Of a DNA stretch of 64,000 nucleotides, positions 1 through 9,895 are shown in pieces (positions within the stretch are counted from its first letter, which is position 1; each line of letters opens with the position of its first letter). Position numbers and translations under genes: made by a program. The DNA is taken from assembly GCF_038237375.1 (NCBI RefSeq), contig NZ_CP151273.1, forward strand, positions 3,410,001 to 3,474,000, written 5' to 3'. Origin of the DNA: Alcaligenes sp. SDU_A2 (GTDB lineage Bacteria > Pseudomonadota > Gammaproteobacteria > Burkholderiales > Burkholderiaceae_B). The notes beneath the pieces are model-generated. The model did no database searches. It worked only from the letters and a program-made list of their open reading frames with translations, and was not told the origin of the DNA.

Positions 1-517
1 AGACGCCCTGCGCAACGCCCAGGGCCGGGACACAGCACGCGCCCCTTCCCAGATTTCGCTGGGATTTGGCGACCAGGAAGGCGTGCGTGCCGTCGAACCA
101 GCCCAACCCACGCAAGAAGCCGCACCGCTGGGCAATGCCATCGCCGAACTGGCCGAACCCAAAACCTTTCTGGGCACCTTGTCTTGCCCCCCCCAGAGCG
201 GTGCCTGCACGCCTTCCAAGATCAGCCTGACCCTGGCACCGGCAGGCCAATGGCGCTTGCGCACCGAATCACTGGGCGGTGGCCAGACACACAGCGCGGG
301 CGGTTGCTGGGTTCCTATCGGGGCGCAACCAACCCGCATCGCCTTGCTGACCGACAAAGACAGCACGATGGCAGACCTGAGCTTTCTAAATGGCAACGTA
401 CTGCGTATCAATACCTTCAATCAGCAGCGTCCGACCCTGGAAAGCCGGCTGACCCGCCAGGCCGACATAGATCCTATTGCAGAACTGGACGGCAAACCCG
501 TTCCGGCCTGCCGCTAA
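1..517 (+). CDS. NlpE-like lipoprotein/copper-resistance domain protein, 3' end only
   Basis: The reading frame is open from the first bases of the window to the TAA at 515-517, so the 5' end lies outside. The visible part is about 170 residues. A segment near the middle (GTLSCPPQSGACTPSKISLTL) followed by short beta-like stretches and a conserved W resembles the N-terminal domain of the NlpE copper/envelope-stress lipoprotein family, which has a similar Cys-containing GxLxC start. A signal peptide or lipobox cannot be checked because the start is missing. The stop codon overlaps the convergent LuxR-type gene by four bases. The family call rests on general pattern only; it could be another small beta-barrel envelope protein. 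Confidence 0.5.
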   Translation, partial: DALRNAQGRDTARAPSQISLGFGDQEGVRAVEPAQPTQEAAPLGNAIAELAEPKTFLGTLSCPPQSGACTPSKISLTLAPAGQWRLRTESLGGGQTHSAGGCWVPIGAQPTRIALLTDKDSTMADLSFLNGNVLRINTFNQQRPTLESRLTRQADIDPIAELDGKPVPACR

Positions 518-849
518 GCCACCTGGCAAGCACTGCCGCCCATGACCCTGGGCGGCAGCACATCCAGCAAATCCGGTTCGCTAAAGACAAAACGAGTCAG
601 CTCTACCGCATTGCGCACCCGCAACTTCTGAAAAACACGCGCCCGGTGTGCTTCTACCGTGCGCTGTGAAATCGCCAGTTCGGCGGCAATGACCTTATTC
701 GCCTTGCCGATGGCGATGTACGACAATACATCGCGCTCACGCGGCGTCAGACTGTCAAAAAGGACGGAAGCGGGAAGATGACCATTCAACACCATATCAG
801 GCTCACGATTTAGACACCGGACGAAGAAACCATCCGATCCATTAAACAT
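514..849 (-). CDS. LuxR/FixJ-type HTH-only transcriptional regulator
   Basis: A 111-residue protein whose residues of about 33-95 form a GerE/LuxR DNA-binding domain: LTPRERDVLSYIAIGKANK, then AAELAISQRTVEAHRARV and QKLRVRNAVELTRF. This is very like the C-terminal effector domain of FixJ-type response regulators. No receiver domain precedes it, and the DNA upstream of 849 shows no remnant of one. The protein is therefore either a stand-alone HTH regulator or a long-established truncation. The start has no convincing Shine-Dalgarno sequence. It converges on the NlpE-like gene with a 4-nt overlap of stop codons. Target genes are unknown. Confidence 0.75.
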   Translation of the reverse strand: MFNGSDGFFVRCLNREPDMVLNGHLPASVLFDSLTPRERDVLSYIAIGKANKVIAAELAISQRTVEAHRARVFQKLRVRNAVELTRFVFSEPDLLDVLPPRVMGGSACQVA

Positions 850-1122
850 TAGCTAGGACACATAGTTTGTCATTCTATGCAACAAGCTGGCGACTGTTAG
901 CTTTGACAGGATGACTTTGTCACATGCCTAATCTACCTTATTGTCCCTGCCTGACATAGGCGCATCGGCCGACCTCCTGGTTTCACAAGCATCGCCTCCC
1001 TGCTACCGCCATCATTCCGAACAAATCCTCTGAATATCAAGAGCAAAAATAGGTTCTTCGCTATATACCGGGATTCCTTTGTATTGGGTTGGTCGTTTGG
1101 GTCAAACAGACAGAAATTCGGG

Positions 1123-1361
1123 TTCTCGCCAGACCGGCCTTAGCGATCCGGCTTGGCTGGGTCCTTCGCCCGCGCTGCGCGCGGGTTCCCTGGTCAGAAT
1201 ACCGGGGCGGGCGGGGCGTGAACTCGCAGGGTGATTCGTCCACTGGACGAATCACAAACACCCTGCTCGAACAGCACGCCCCTTGCCTCCCGCCCCAGTA
1301 TCCCGCCTGCGGCGAAGGCCCTGACTCGCCCGCCGTCCCGCTAAGGCCGGCCTGGCGAGAA
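1123..1361. repeat. Large imperfect palindrome with 23-bp terminal inverted repeats
   Basis: The ends 1123-1145 and 1339-1361 are inverted copies with one mismatch (TTCTCGCCAG..CCGGCCTTAGCG). The centre (1231-1255) is a perfect 12-bp inverted repeat around one base, with arm GTGATTCGTCCA. The inner flanks are also partly complementary: CCTTCGCC, GGGGCGGG and GCAGGG blocks mirror each other. The overall symmetry axis (about 1242) coincides with that of the central palindrome. No coding capacity is evident. The structure resembles a MITE-like or extragenic palindromic element. No target-site duplication could be seen. Confidence 0.75.
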
Positions 1362-1486
1362 CGGCACCGCGGTGCACGACCCAAACGGCGGGATGTCCGT
1401 ATACACCGTACAAGGTATCAGCCACCCACATAATTTCTTGTTCGGCATGAAGGCATATCGCCGGGACTATGTCGCCTGTGTTTTGA

Positions 1487-1533
1487 GCCATTCAAGGCGC
1501 GGCATGCTCGGACGGTGCTGCGCCTTGAATGGC
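1487..1533. repeat. Perfect 14-bp inverted repeat (stem-loop)
   Basis: GCCATTCAAGGCGC at 1487-1500 and its exact complement at 1520-1533 flank a 19-nt loop. No T-run follows, so it is not an obvious terminator. Its outer arm (GACGCCATTCAAGGC on the minus strand) is shared with the repeat copy at 38213-38227, which lacks the second arm. Confidence 0.7.
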
Positions 1534-1596
1534 GTCTTCAAACAGCCCGTTCCTCATCGAATGAGTAAATTGACTCCCGGAATGCTTCGAAGAACC

Positions 1597-1623
1597 AAAA
1601 AAAAGCACGGACCAAGCCGTGCT
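1597..1623 (-). terminator. Rho-independent terminator of panC
   Basis: On the minus strand a 7-bp stem (AGCACGG/CCGTGCT, 6-nt loop, 1604-1623) is followed by eight Ts (1597-1604). It lies about 30 bp beyond the panC stop codon. Confidence 0.85.
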
Positions 1624-1653
1624 GTGCGTCATTCGGGCGTCTGCGCGCCGAAA

Positions 1654-2514
<861 letters not shown>

Positions 2515-2541
2515 CTACGGAATAAGACCGGCCAAACGCCC

Positions 2542-3378
2542 CTAGGCCCGGATATAAGTCAGGCGCAGGTAAATGGGAGCATAGGGCTCGGCCTGCGTGA
2601 TTTCAAGCAATGACTCGCGCGCCAGCTCCAGCATGGCCAGAAAATGCACGACGATCACCGCCGCCGGATCGCCCTGATCCAGGCGTTCGGAAAAAAGCTG
2701 GGTAAATTCCATGAAACGCACATCCTGCAGGCGACGCAAGATCTGGCTCATGTGATCGCGAACCGACAACTGTTCGCGGGTGATTTTATGGCTGGCATTC
2801 AGTTTGGCGCGCTTGAGAATGCCCAGCCAGGCCTGGCGCAGATCGTCGGCGCACACCTCGGGCAATATTTCTTCCACCACCAGTTCGGCGTGCGCACCGG
2901 CCAAGAGATAGTCGCGCCCTTGCAGGGGCAAATCGTCCAGACGGCGCGCGCCCAGCTTCATGCGCTCGTATTCCAGCAGGCGTCGCACCAGTTCGGCACG
3001 CGGGTCCTCGACTTCTTCGCCGGTGTCGGCCTTGCGCACCGGCAGCAACATGCGCGACTTGATCTCGATCAGCAACGCCGCCATCAACAGGTATTCGCCG
3101 GCCAGCTCCAGATTGGTCGCCCGGATCTGATCCACGTACGATAGATACTGTCCCGTGACCTGAGCCATGGGAATATCCAGCACGTTAAAGTTCTGCTTGC
3201 GGATCAGGTAGAGCAACAGATCCAGCGGTCCCTCGAACGCATCCAGAAAGACTTCCAGCGCATCGGGCGGAATGTACAGATCCTGGGGGATGGCAAACAA
3301 AGGCTCGCCGTACAGGCGCGCCAGAACAGCGTCGGCCTGCGGCTCGTCCAGCACGAGGTCCGGCTCGATATCAGGCAC
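2542..3378 (-). CDS. scpA: Segregation and condensation protein A
   Basis: ScpA is the kleisin that bridges the SMC heads together with ScpB, helping chromosome compaction and segregation. The 278-residue protein has the hallmark N-terminal segment FEGPLDLLLYLIRKQ (about residues 48-62), then LELAGEYLLMAALLIEIKSRMLLP (positions about 90-113), and a C-terminal winged-helix-like part with FTQLFSERLD. The start is a GTG at 3376-3378, 17 bp after the DUF3460 gene, with only weak ribosome-binding potential, so it is probably translated by coupling. No scpB is present in the window. Confidence 0.93.
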   Translation of the reverse strand: MPDIEPDLVLDEPQADAVLARLYGEPLFAIPQDLYIPPDALEVFLDAFEGPLDLLLYLIRKQNFNVLDIPMAQVTGQYLSYVDQIRATNLELAGEYLLMAALLIEIKSRMLLPVRKADTGEEVEDPRAELVRRLLEYERMKLGARRLDDLPLQGRDYLLAGAHAELVVEEILPEVCADDLRQAWLGILKRAKLNASHKITREQLSVRDHMSQILRRLQDVRFMEFTQLFSERLDQGDPAAVIVVHFLAMLELARESLLEITQAEPYAPIYLRLTYIRA

Positions 3379-3395
3379 AGGTCAGGCAGTCTGGT

Positions 3396-3587
3396 TCAGT
3401 TGTTTTCGTAGTAGACGTACGGCTTCTGAGGCGTGCGCCCGGCCTTGTAGCCATCTTGCAGTTCCTGGTCGATCTGCTTGTCCCAGAGACGATGGCGGCC
3501 TTCGCGCTGGCGGGCATCGGTATCGGGATACTGATCTTTATATTGTTTGATGAACTGCGTAATTTCCGATTCGTAATTCTTTGCCAT
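3396..3587 (-). CDS. DUF3460 family protein
   Basis: A 63-residue basic/acidic small protein, MAKNYESEITQFIKQYKDQ followed by a stretch containing GRHRLWDK and a C-terminal YVYYENN. It matches the short DUF3460 family, which in Burkholderia and Bordetella relatives sits directly upstream of scpA as it does here. An AGG-containing ribosome site precedes the ATG. There is no signal peptide or membrane segment. The function is unknown; location suggests co-expression with scpA and panC. Confidence 0.85.
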   Translation of the reverse strand: MAKNYESEITQFIKQYKDQYPDTDARQREGRHRLWDKQIDQELQDGYKAGRTPQKPYVYYENN

Positions 3588-3663
3588 AATACCTGTACGC
3601 CTAAAGTAATTGGATCAATCAAAAGTTCGAGTTTACTGCACCGGACGCCGGAGAGCTTGCTGC

Positions 3664-5109
3664 ATGACGCCTGCCACGACCGAAACCGCCCCTGATGCGG
3701 CCATGTCCCCCCAGGAGCGCCGTGCCGTGCGCATTATTCCCTACATTGTCGGCTGCGCGCTGTTCATGCAAATGCTCGACTCCACCGTGGTGGCCACCGC
3801 CCTGCCCACCATGGCGCAGTCGCTGGACACCAGCGTGATCCGCATGAACATTATCATCACCAGCTATCTGCTGGCCGTAGCGGTATTCGTGCCCGTCAGC
3901 GGCTGGGCGGCCGACCGCTTCGGAGCCCGCAAAGTCTTTCTGGCCGCCATTTTACTCTTTACCGTCAGTTCTGTTGCATGCGCCCTGTCGCAAAGTCTGC
4001 CGCAACTGGTCTTGGCGCGGATAGTCCAGGGCATGGCCGGTGCCATGATGGTGCCGGTCGGACGCATCATACTGCTGCGCCGCGTGCCCAAAGACCAACT
4101 GCTAGGCGCCATGGCCGTACTGACCTTGCCGGCCCTGATGGGCCCTATCATCGGCCCGCCGGTCGGCGGCTTCCTCGTGACATACGCCACTTGGCACTGG
4201 ATCTTTCTGATCAATGTCCCTGTCGGCGCGCTAGGTATCCTGCTGGTGCTCAAGTACATACGCGAAGACTATCCTACGGAGCGCACGCCGCTGGACTGGC
4301 TGGGCTTTATCCTGAGCGCCGTCTGCCTGGCTGCGCTGGTAACCAGTTTTGAAAACGCCGGCCACGGCACCTTGAGCTGGCCCACCCTGGGCTGGCTGAC
4401 CCTGGCCGGCATCCTGGCCGGTCTCTGGTACATCTGGCACGCCCGCCGGGCGGCCTATCCCATCATTGACCTGTCGCTGCTGCGCACCAAAACCTTCGCC
4501 ATTTCCGTGCTGGGCGGCAATCTGTGCCGCTTTTCCCTGGGTGCTTCGCCCTTTCTGCTGGCCATCCTGCTGCAAACCAGCTTTGGCATGAGCGCCCTGG
4601 CGGCCGGACTGATCACCTTTACCGGAGCCATAGGCGCGCTGGTCATGAAACTGGCTGCCCCGCCCATCATCCGGCGCTACGGCTTTCGCCGGGTACTGAT
4701 CGCCAACGCCTGGCTAACGGGGTTTTTCATCGCCTTGTGCGCTTTGTTTCAGGCCAGCACGCCGCTTTGGCTGATGGCCGCCGTACTGACGGCCGGCGGT
4801 TTTTTCCGTTCCCTGCAGTTCACCGCCGTCAACGCCCTGACCTACGCCGACCTGGACTCGCAAGCCATGAGCCGCGCCAGCAGCTTCGCAGCGATGGCCC
4901 AGCAGTTGGCGATCAGCCTGGGCGTGGCCTGCGCGGCCGTCACGCTGAACATCAGCATGGCGCTACGCGCCTCCGACACGCTGACCACGCAGGATGTCAT
5001 GTGGGCTTTTCTGGTTCTGGGAGTCATCACGGCCGCTTCCAGCGTGTCCTTTGCACGACTCTCGTCCAACGACGGGCAGGCTCTGCAAGAAAAACAGGCA
5101 CGCCGCTGA
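3664..5109 (+). CDS. DHA2-family MFS drug/metabolite exporter
   Basis: A 481-residue inner-membrane protein with about 14 predicted transmembrane segments, typical of the EmrB/QacA (DHA2) drug:proton antiporters. The first helix contains FMQMLDSTVVATALPTMA, the DHA2 motif D1. Motif A follows as GWAADRFGARKVF (about residues 85-97), and motif C as GPIIGPPVGGF (about 162-172). The ATG at 3664 has a GGAGAG site eight bases upstream and is preferred over an in-frame upstream ATG at 3610. It is divergent from DUF3460-scpA and converges on an XRE regulator. No membrane-fusion partner (EmrA-like) is adjacent, and the substrate cannot be inferred. Confidence 0.88.
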   Translation: MTPATTETAPDAAMSPQERRAVRIIPYIVGCALFMQMLDSTVVATALPTMAQSLDTSVIRMNIIITSYLLAVAVFVPVSGWAADRFGARKVFLAAILLFTVSSVACALSQSLPQLVLARIVQGMAGAMMVPVGRIILLRRVPKDQLLGAMAVLTLPALMGPIIGPPVGGFLVTYATWHWIFLINVPVGALGILLVLKYIREDYPTERTPLDWLGFILSAVCLAALVTSFENAGHGTLSWPTLGWLTLAGILAGLWYIWHARRAAYPIIDLSLLRTKTFAISVLGGNLCRFSLGASPFLLAILLQTSFGMSALAAGLITFTGAIGALVMKLAAPPIIRRYGFRRVLIANAWLTGFFIALCALFQASTPLWLMAAVLTAGGFFRSLQFTAVNALTYADLDSQAMSRASSFAAMAQQLAISLGVACAAVTLNISMALRASDTLTTQDVMWAFLVLGVITAASSVSFARLSSNDGQALQEKQARR

Positions 5110-5136
5110 GCGGCAAGCCGGTGTACGGGCGGCTGA

Positions 5137-5970
5137 TCAAATCGGCGCAGAATCGTCGGCCAGCAGCATCACCAGCTTGCAATCGGGCCGTATGGCCAGC
5201 CTAAAGGTAAACTGCTGAAAACGCCGCACGCCCAGGCGCGGATGACGAAAGTCGCGCAAGCCACCCTCGCGCTCGACCACGGTCTGACGTCCCCACCAGA
5301 AGGCAAATACCTGACTTTGCTGGGTCAGTTCCAAAATCAGAGCCTGCAAATCGGCTTCTTGGGCGTGCGCGCCCACATCAGCGCGAAACTCGGCCACCAC
5401 CCGGCTGGCGCGTTGCTCCCAGCCAACCACCAGATCGCGTGCGGCCGGGTCCAAAAAAATGTAGCGCAGCAAATTAGGCTGTTCGCTGCGATCCGGCCAG
5501 CCATCAAACAGTTCCAGCAAAGCCTCGTTGCGCGCCAGCACGTTCCAACTGCGATCCAAAATATACGCAGGTGCAGCAATGCTGTCCACGCACGCGCTCA
5601 GCCCCTGCGGCAAGGGCTGAATATCGCCCTGCCAATGCTCGGGGTCGGCACAATCGGCCAATTCAAACAGGTAATGCCGCTCGGCGCGGGCCAATTTAAG
5701 GACCGTCGCCAGGCGCGCGCACACAGCCGGTGATACGGTGACGTCGCGCCCCTGCTCGATCCAGGTGTACCAGGTCGTGCTGATATCGCACAACTGCGCC
5801 ACCTCTTCGCGCCGCAAGCCTGGTGTGCGACGCCGCACTCCGGCGGCCAAACCCAAGTCTTCAGGCCGCAGGCGCTCGCGTGCATGACGCAGAAAACGCC
5901 CCAGTGCCTGACGCCGGGTCAGGCAGGTCGAGGACGCATCGCCCGCCGACGCCTTGTCGCGCCCGTCCAT
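5137..5970 (-). CDS. XRE-family regulator with MmyB-like ligand-binding domain
   Basis: The protein has about 277 residues. The N-terminal HTH_31/XRE domain (about 20-85) contains LGRFLRHARERLRPEDLGL, RRTPGLRREEVAQLC and WYTWIEQGRD. The C-terminal MmyB-like PAS-type domain contains PAYILDRSWNVLARNEA, LRYIFLDPAARDL and W-rich elements. This two-domain build is typical of MmyB regulators, which bind fatty-acid-like ligands in the one characterised case. The ATG at 5968-5970 begins directly after the metH stop codon; a GTG/ATG further upstream inside metH is possible. It may be co-transcribed with metH, while the convergent MFS exporter is a possible but unproven target. Confidence 0.82.
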   Translation of the reverse strand: MDGRDKASAGDASSTCLTRRQALGRFLRHARERLRPEDLGLAAGVRRRTPGLRREEVAQLCDISTTWYTWIEQGRDVTVSPAVCARLATVLKLARAERHYLFELADCADPEHWQGDIQPLPQGLSACVDSIAAPAYILDRSWNVLARNEALLELFDGWPDRSEQPNLLRYIFLDPAARDLVVGWEQRASRVVAEFRADVGAHAQEADLQALILELTQQSQVFAFWWGRQTVVEREGGLRDFRHPRLGVRRFQQFTFRLAIRPDCKLVMLLADDSAPI

Positions 5971-5971
5971 G

Positions 5972-8900
5972 TCAGCCCAGCACGCCCGACAAGGTACGGC
6001 GCACGTCTTCTTCCGTACGGCCACTGCGCTGGATGTAATCCTGGAGCTGGTCTTCGCCGATATTGCCCACGTTGAAATACTTGGACTGCGGGTGGCTGAA
6101 GTAAAAACCGGACACGCTGGAAGCCGGAATCATGGCGTAGCTGTCGGTGATGAACATCTCGATGTCTTCGCACTGCAAGACACGGAACATATCGTGCTTG
6201 ACTACGTGCTCCGGGCAGGCCGGGTAGCCAGGGGCCGGACGAATGCCCTGGTATTTCTCGTCGATCAGCTCTTCGTTGGACAAACGCTCGTCGGTCACAT
6301 AGCCCCACAAGTCCGTACGGACACGGGCGTGCAGGCATTCGGCAAAGCCTTCGGCAAAACGGTCACCCAGTGCCTTGATCATCAAGTCTGAGTAATCGTC
6401 ACCTGCGGCCTGGAAACGCTCGGACAGCTTGTCCACGCCGATCCCGCCCGTGACGGCAAACATACCGATGTAATCGGCCACGCCGCTTTCTTTAGGTGCG
6501 ATGTAGTCGGCCAAGCACTTGCTGTCCACACCTTCACGCTTGACGCCCTGCTGACGCAGATTGCGCCAGGTGAACAGGACGTCGCTGCGCGATTCGTCCG
6601 AGTAGACCTCGATATCCTCGCCGTTGACGGTATTGGCTGGGTAGAAGGCAATGACGCCATTCGCGGTCAACCAGCGACCTTCAATCACTTTCTTCAACAT
6701 GGCCTGCCCTTCAGCAAACAGGGTCTTGGCCTGTTCGCCCACCACCTTGTCTTCCAGAATGGCCGGATATTTACCGAACAGGCTCCAGGTCTGGAAGAAC
6801 GGCGTCCAGTCGATGAACTGGGCAATATCGGCCAGATCGTAATTCTTGAAGGTGCGGCGACCAATGAATTTAGGGCGTGGTGGCACGTAAGTGGACCAGT
6901 CAATGACAGGCTTGTCTTCACGCGCTTTTTCCAGCGAAATCAAAGGGGTGGCCTTGCGGTTGGCATGACGCTGGCGCACTTGTTCGTACTCCTCGCGCAC
7001 TTCAGCCAAGAACTCGTCCACATTGTCCGACACTAGCTGGGTAGCTACACCCACGCAACGGCTGGCGTCCGGAGTGTAGATGACTGGGCCATCGTAATGC
7101 GGAGCAATCTTGACGGCCGTGTGCACGCGGCTGGTGGTTGCACCGCCAATCATCAGAGGAATATTGCGCTCGCGGAAGTACGGGTCGCGCTGCATCTCGG
7201 AGGCGACATAGGCCATTTCTTCCAGACTGGGGGTAATCAGTCCGGACAGGCCGACAATATCGGCTTCTACCTCTTTGGCTTTGGCCAGGATCTCGGCGCA
7301 CGGAACCATCACGCCCATATTGACCACTTCAAAGTTATTGCACTGCATCACCACGGACACAATGTTCTTGCCGATGTCGTGTACGTCGCCTTTCACCGTG
7401 GCAATGACCATGCGCCCCTTGGAGCGCACATCACCACCCGCGGCTTCGATCTGGCGCTTTTCTTCTTCAATAAAGGGAATCAAGTGCGCCACGGCCTGCT
7501 TCATCACCCGCGCAGACTTCACCACCTGCGGCAAAAACATCTTGCCCTGACCGAACAGATCGCCCACCACATTCATGCCGTCCATCAAAGGACCTTCAAT
7601 GACGCTGATGGGGCGACCGCCCTGGGCATCGATCTTCTGGCGTACTTCTTCGGTGTCTTGCACGATGAAGCTGGTGATGCCGTGTACCAAAGAGTGGATC
7701 AGGCGCTGCTCGACCGAGGTTTCACGCCAGCTAAGGTCTTCTTCTTTCTTGGCACCCGAGCCTTTGACGCTCTCGGCCATTTCCACCAGACGCTCGGTGG
7801 GAGTGCGCTCGTCAGCCGGATCGGTTTTGCCCTTGGGTTCGGCCCTGTTCAGGATGACGTCTTCGATCAGATCGCGCAGATGCGGTTCAATATCGGCATA
7901 GACACCCAACTGCCCGGCATTGACGATACCCATCGTCAAGCCTTCCTGAATGGCGTAGTACAGGAATACAGTGTGGATGGCCTCGCGCATGGCTTCGTTG
8001 CCACGGAAGGAAAAGCTGACATTGGAAATACCGCCGGACAAACGCGCGTGCGGCAGATTCTTGTGAATCCAACCCACGCCACGGATAAAGTCCAGACCGT
8101 ATGTCGCGTGTTCGTCCATGCCGGTTGCCACGGCAAAGACGTTGGGGTCAAAAATAATGTCTTCGGGTGGGAAGCCCACTTCGTCTACCAGCAAGCGGTA
8201 AGCACGTTCACAAATCTCCACACGGCGCTCGTAGCTGTCAGCCTGACCTTGCTCGTCAAACGCCATCACCACAATCGCGGCACCGTATTTGCGGCACAAA
8301 CGGGCATGCTCCAGGAACGGCTCTATGCCCTCTTTCATGGAAATGGAATTGACGATGGCCTTGCCCTGCACGCAGCGCAAGCCGGTCTCGATGACATCCC
8401 ACTTGGAGCTGTCGATCATGATGGGCACGCGGGCAATGTCCGGCTCGGAGGCGATCATGTTCAGAAAACGATGCATACAGGCAGCCGAATCCAGCATGCC
8501 CTCGTCCATATTGATGTCGATGATCTGCGCGCCGTTCTCCACCTGCTGACGCGCCACGGACAAGGCTTCTTCGTAGTTTTCTTCGCGGATCAGGCGCAAA
8601 AAGGCTTTGCTGCCGGTCACGTTGGTGCGTTCGCCCACATTCACGAACAAGGTGTCGTCGTCGATGTTCAGAGGCTCAAGACCCGACAGACGGGTTTTGA
8701 CGGGAATCTGCGGCACGACACGCGGCGGCAAATCCCGACACAGCTCGGCAATAGCGGCAATGTGCTCGGGCGTGGTGCCGCAGCATCCACCCACCATATT
8801 CACCAGCCCCGCCTGAGTGAACTCCTGCAACAAAGCCGATGTATCGGCGGGTGTTTCATCAAAGCCGGTTTCCGCCATCGGATTGGGCAGGCCCGCGTTC

Positions 8901-9745
8901 GGGTATACACAGACGTAGGTATCGCACAGCTTGGAGAGTTCAGCCACGTAAGGGCGCATCAAGGCGGCACCTAAGGCGCAGTTCAGGCCGATCGTAATGG
9001 GACGGGCGTGGCGCATGGAGTTCCAGAACGCTTCCACCGTCTGGCCGGACAGAATACGACCCGATGCGTCCGTAACCGTCCCCGACACCATCACCGGCAC
9101 ACGCTCGCCACGTTCGTCAAAAACGGTTTCCAGGGCAAAAACGGCGGCTTTGGCGTTGAGTGTGTCAAAAACCGTTTCGATCAACAAAATGTCTACGCCG
9201 CCATCGAGCAAGGCACGCACCTGTTCCGTGTAGGCAATGCGCAACTGCTCAAAAGTGACGTTACGAGCGGCCGGGTCATTCACATCGGGCGATATGGACG
9301 CAGTTTTGGGCTGCGGCCCCAAGGCTCCGGCCACAAAGCGCGGCCTTTCAGACGTGCTGAACGCGTCGCGGGCCTGACAGGCCAGTTTGGCCGACGCCAG
9401 ATTCAGGTCGTAGCTGATGCCCGGCAGGTCGTAGTCACCCTGGGCGATGTCCGTTGCACCAAAAGTATTGGTGCTGATGACATCGGCCCCCGCCTGCAGG
9501 TACTGCTCGTGGATGTCGCGGATGATGTCCGGACGCACCAGCGACAACAGCTCGTTATTGCCTTTCACATCTTTATGGTGATCGGCAAAGCGCTCCCCCC
9601 GAAAATCCGCCTCGCCCAATTTGTAACGCTGGATCATGGTGCCCATGGCACCATCAAGGATCAAAATCTGCTGGCCCAGACGACGAGCAAATTCGGCTCC
9701 GCGCGTGTAGGCGGAAAGCGGATAAGGCAAAGCTGGATAAGACAC
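5972..9745 (-). CDS. metH: Cobalamin-dependent methionine synthase
   Basis: MetH moves a methyl group from 5-methyltetrahydrofolate to homocysteine by way of methylcobalamin. All modules are present in order. The homocysteine domain has zinc ligands including [10 protein letters not shown] (Cys about 321-322). The pterin-binding domain contains [11 protein letters not shown]. The cobalamin domain has [10 protein letters not shown] (axial His about 789). The C-terminal AdoMet-reactivation domain contains RTDLWGY and the [13 protein letters not shown] stretch. With 1257 residues it is close to the usual 1230. The proposed start is a GTG at 9743-9745 with GGGG upstream; the exact start is uncertain because no ATG precedes the DGAMGTM motif. 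It is divergent from the cobalamin-riboswitch/btuB unit, so enzyme and cofactor import lie back to back. Confidence 0.96.
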   Translation of the reverse strand: MSYPALPYPLSAYTRGAEFARRLGQQILILDGAMGTMIQRYKLGEADFRGERFADHHKDVKGNNELLSLVRPDIIRDIHEQYLQAGADVISTNTFGATDIAQGDYDLPGISYDLNLASAKLACQARDAFSTSERPRFVAGALGPQPKTASISPDVNDPAARNVTFEQLRIAYTEQVRALLDGGVDILLIETVFDTLNAKAAVFALETVFDERGERVPVMVSGTVTDASGRILSGQTVEAFWNSMRHARPITIGLNCALGAALMRPYVAELSKLCDTYVCVYPNAGLPNPMAETGFDETPADTSALLQEFTQAGLVNMVGGCCGTTPEHIAAIAELCRDLPPRVVPQIPVKTRLSGLEPLNIDDDTLFVNVGERTNVTGSKAFLRLIREENYEEALSVARQQVENGAQIIDINMDEGMLDSAACMHRFLNMIASEPDIARVPIMIDSSKWDVIETGLRCVQGKAIVNSISMKEGIEPFLEHARLCRKYGAAIVVMAFDEQGQADSYERRVEICERAYRLLVDEVGFPPEDIIFDPNVFAVATGMDEHATYGLDFIRGVGWIHKNLPHARLSGGISNVSFSFRGNEAMREAIHTVFLYYAIQEGLTMGIVNAGQLGVYADIEPHLRDLIEDVILNRAEPKGKTDPADERTPTERLVEMAESVKGSGAKKEEDLSWRETSVEQRLIHSLVHGITSFIVQDTEEVRQKIDAQGGRPISVIEGPLMDGMNVVGDLFGQGKMFLPQVVKSARVMKQAVAHLIPFIEEEKRQIEAAGGDVRSKGRMVIATVKGDVHDIGKNIVSVVMQCNNFEVVNMGVMVPCAEILAKAKEVEADIVGLSGLITPSLEEMAYVASEMQRDPYFRERNIPLMIGGATTSRVHTAVKIAPHYDGPVIYTPDASRCVGVATQLVSDNVDEFLAEVREEYEQVRQRHANRKATPLISLEKAREDKPVIDWSTYVPPRPKFIGRRTFKNYDLADIAQFIDWTPFFQTWSLFGKYPAILEDKVVGEQAKTLFAEGQAMLKKVIEGRWLTANGVIAFYPANTVNGEDIEVYSDESRSDVLFTWRNLRQQGVKREGVDSKCLADYIAPKESGVADYIGMFAVTGGIGVDKLSERFQAAGDDYSDLMIKALGDRFAEGFAECLHARVRTDLWGYVTDERLSNEELIDEKYQGIRPAPGYPACPEHVVKHDMFRVLQCEDIEMFITDSYAMIPASSVSGFYFSHPQSKYFNVGNIGEDQLQDYIQRSGRTEEDVRRTLSGVLG

Positions 9746-9859
9746 AGGCAAACCCCGTAACAAGAAACGGAAAGCAGCGGCTCCAGGGGCGGCGACCGCA
9801 AATATGGTGGATTGACACCACAATTGTAGCCTTTTGCATCTCTGAACAGACCCAAACCC

Positions 9860-9888
9860 TTAACCTTTGCGTCACAGGCATGTAACAT
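9860..9888 (+). promoter_or_regulatory. Candidate sigma-70 promoter for the riboswitch-btuB unit
   Basis: TTAACC (9860-9865) and TAACAT (9883-9888), each 4/6 to consensus, are separated by 17 bp and lie just upstream of the riboswitch fold. Identified by eye only. Confidence 0.4.
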
Positions 9889-9895
9889 TTTCCGC

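Larger units (their letters stand above)
1095..1537 (-). repeat. Dispersed non-coding repeat, interrupted copy
   Basis: Read on the minus strand, this segment matches 38211-38349 (plus strand) in three blocks in the same order. The blocks are GACGCCATTCAAGGC (about 1522-1537), a roughly 73-bp core (1352-1424) with CTGATACCTTGTACGG and GCCGTTCTCGCCAG, and a TTTCTG..GTTTG..CCCAAAC block (1095-1116). The core blocks differ at only about a dozen positions by eye. Between core and last block this copy carries an extra 240-bp inverted-repeat unit (1123-1361). Between first block and core it carries about 90 bp more than the other copy. Confidence 0.7.
850..1653. other. 800-bp non-coding region with repeats
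   Basis: No believable gene is present. The part from 850 to about 1080 is AT-richer than its surroundings and probably holds the promoter of the LuxR-type gene. From 1095 to 1537 it consists of a dispersed repeat interrupted by a near-palindrome, and from 1597 the panC terminator. Open frames here on both strands run through the inverted repeats and show no protein-like pattern. Confidence 0.7.

Noticed and set aside
1061-1491. Several short open frames on both strands
   Set aside because: They arise from the inverted repeats; the frames mirror each other and none has a ribosome site or domain.
7097-8974. A 625-codon open frame antisense to metH
   Set aside because: It lies wholly opposite a well-supported MetH and has the composition of a high-GC shadow frame, with no recognisable motifs.
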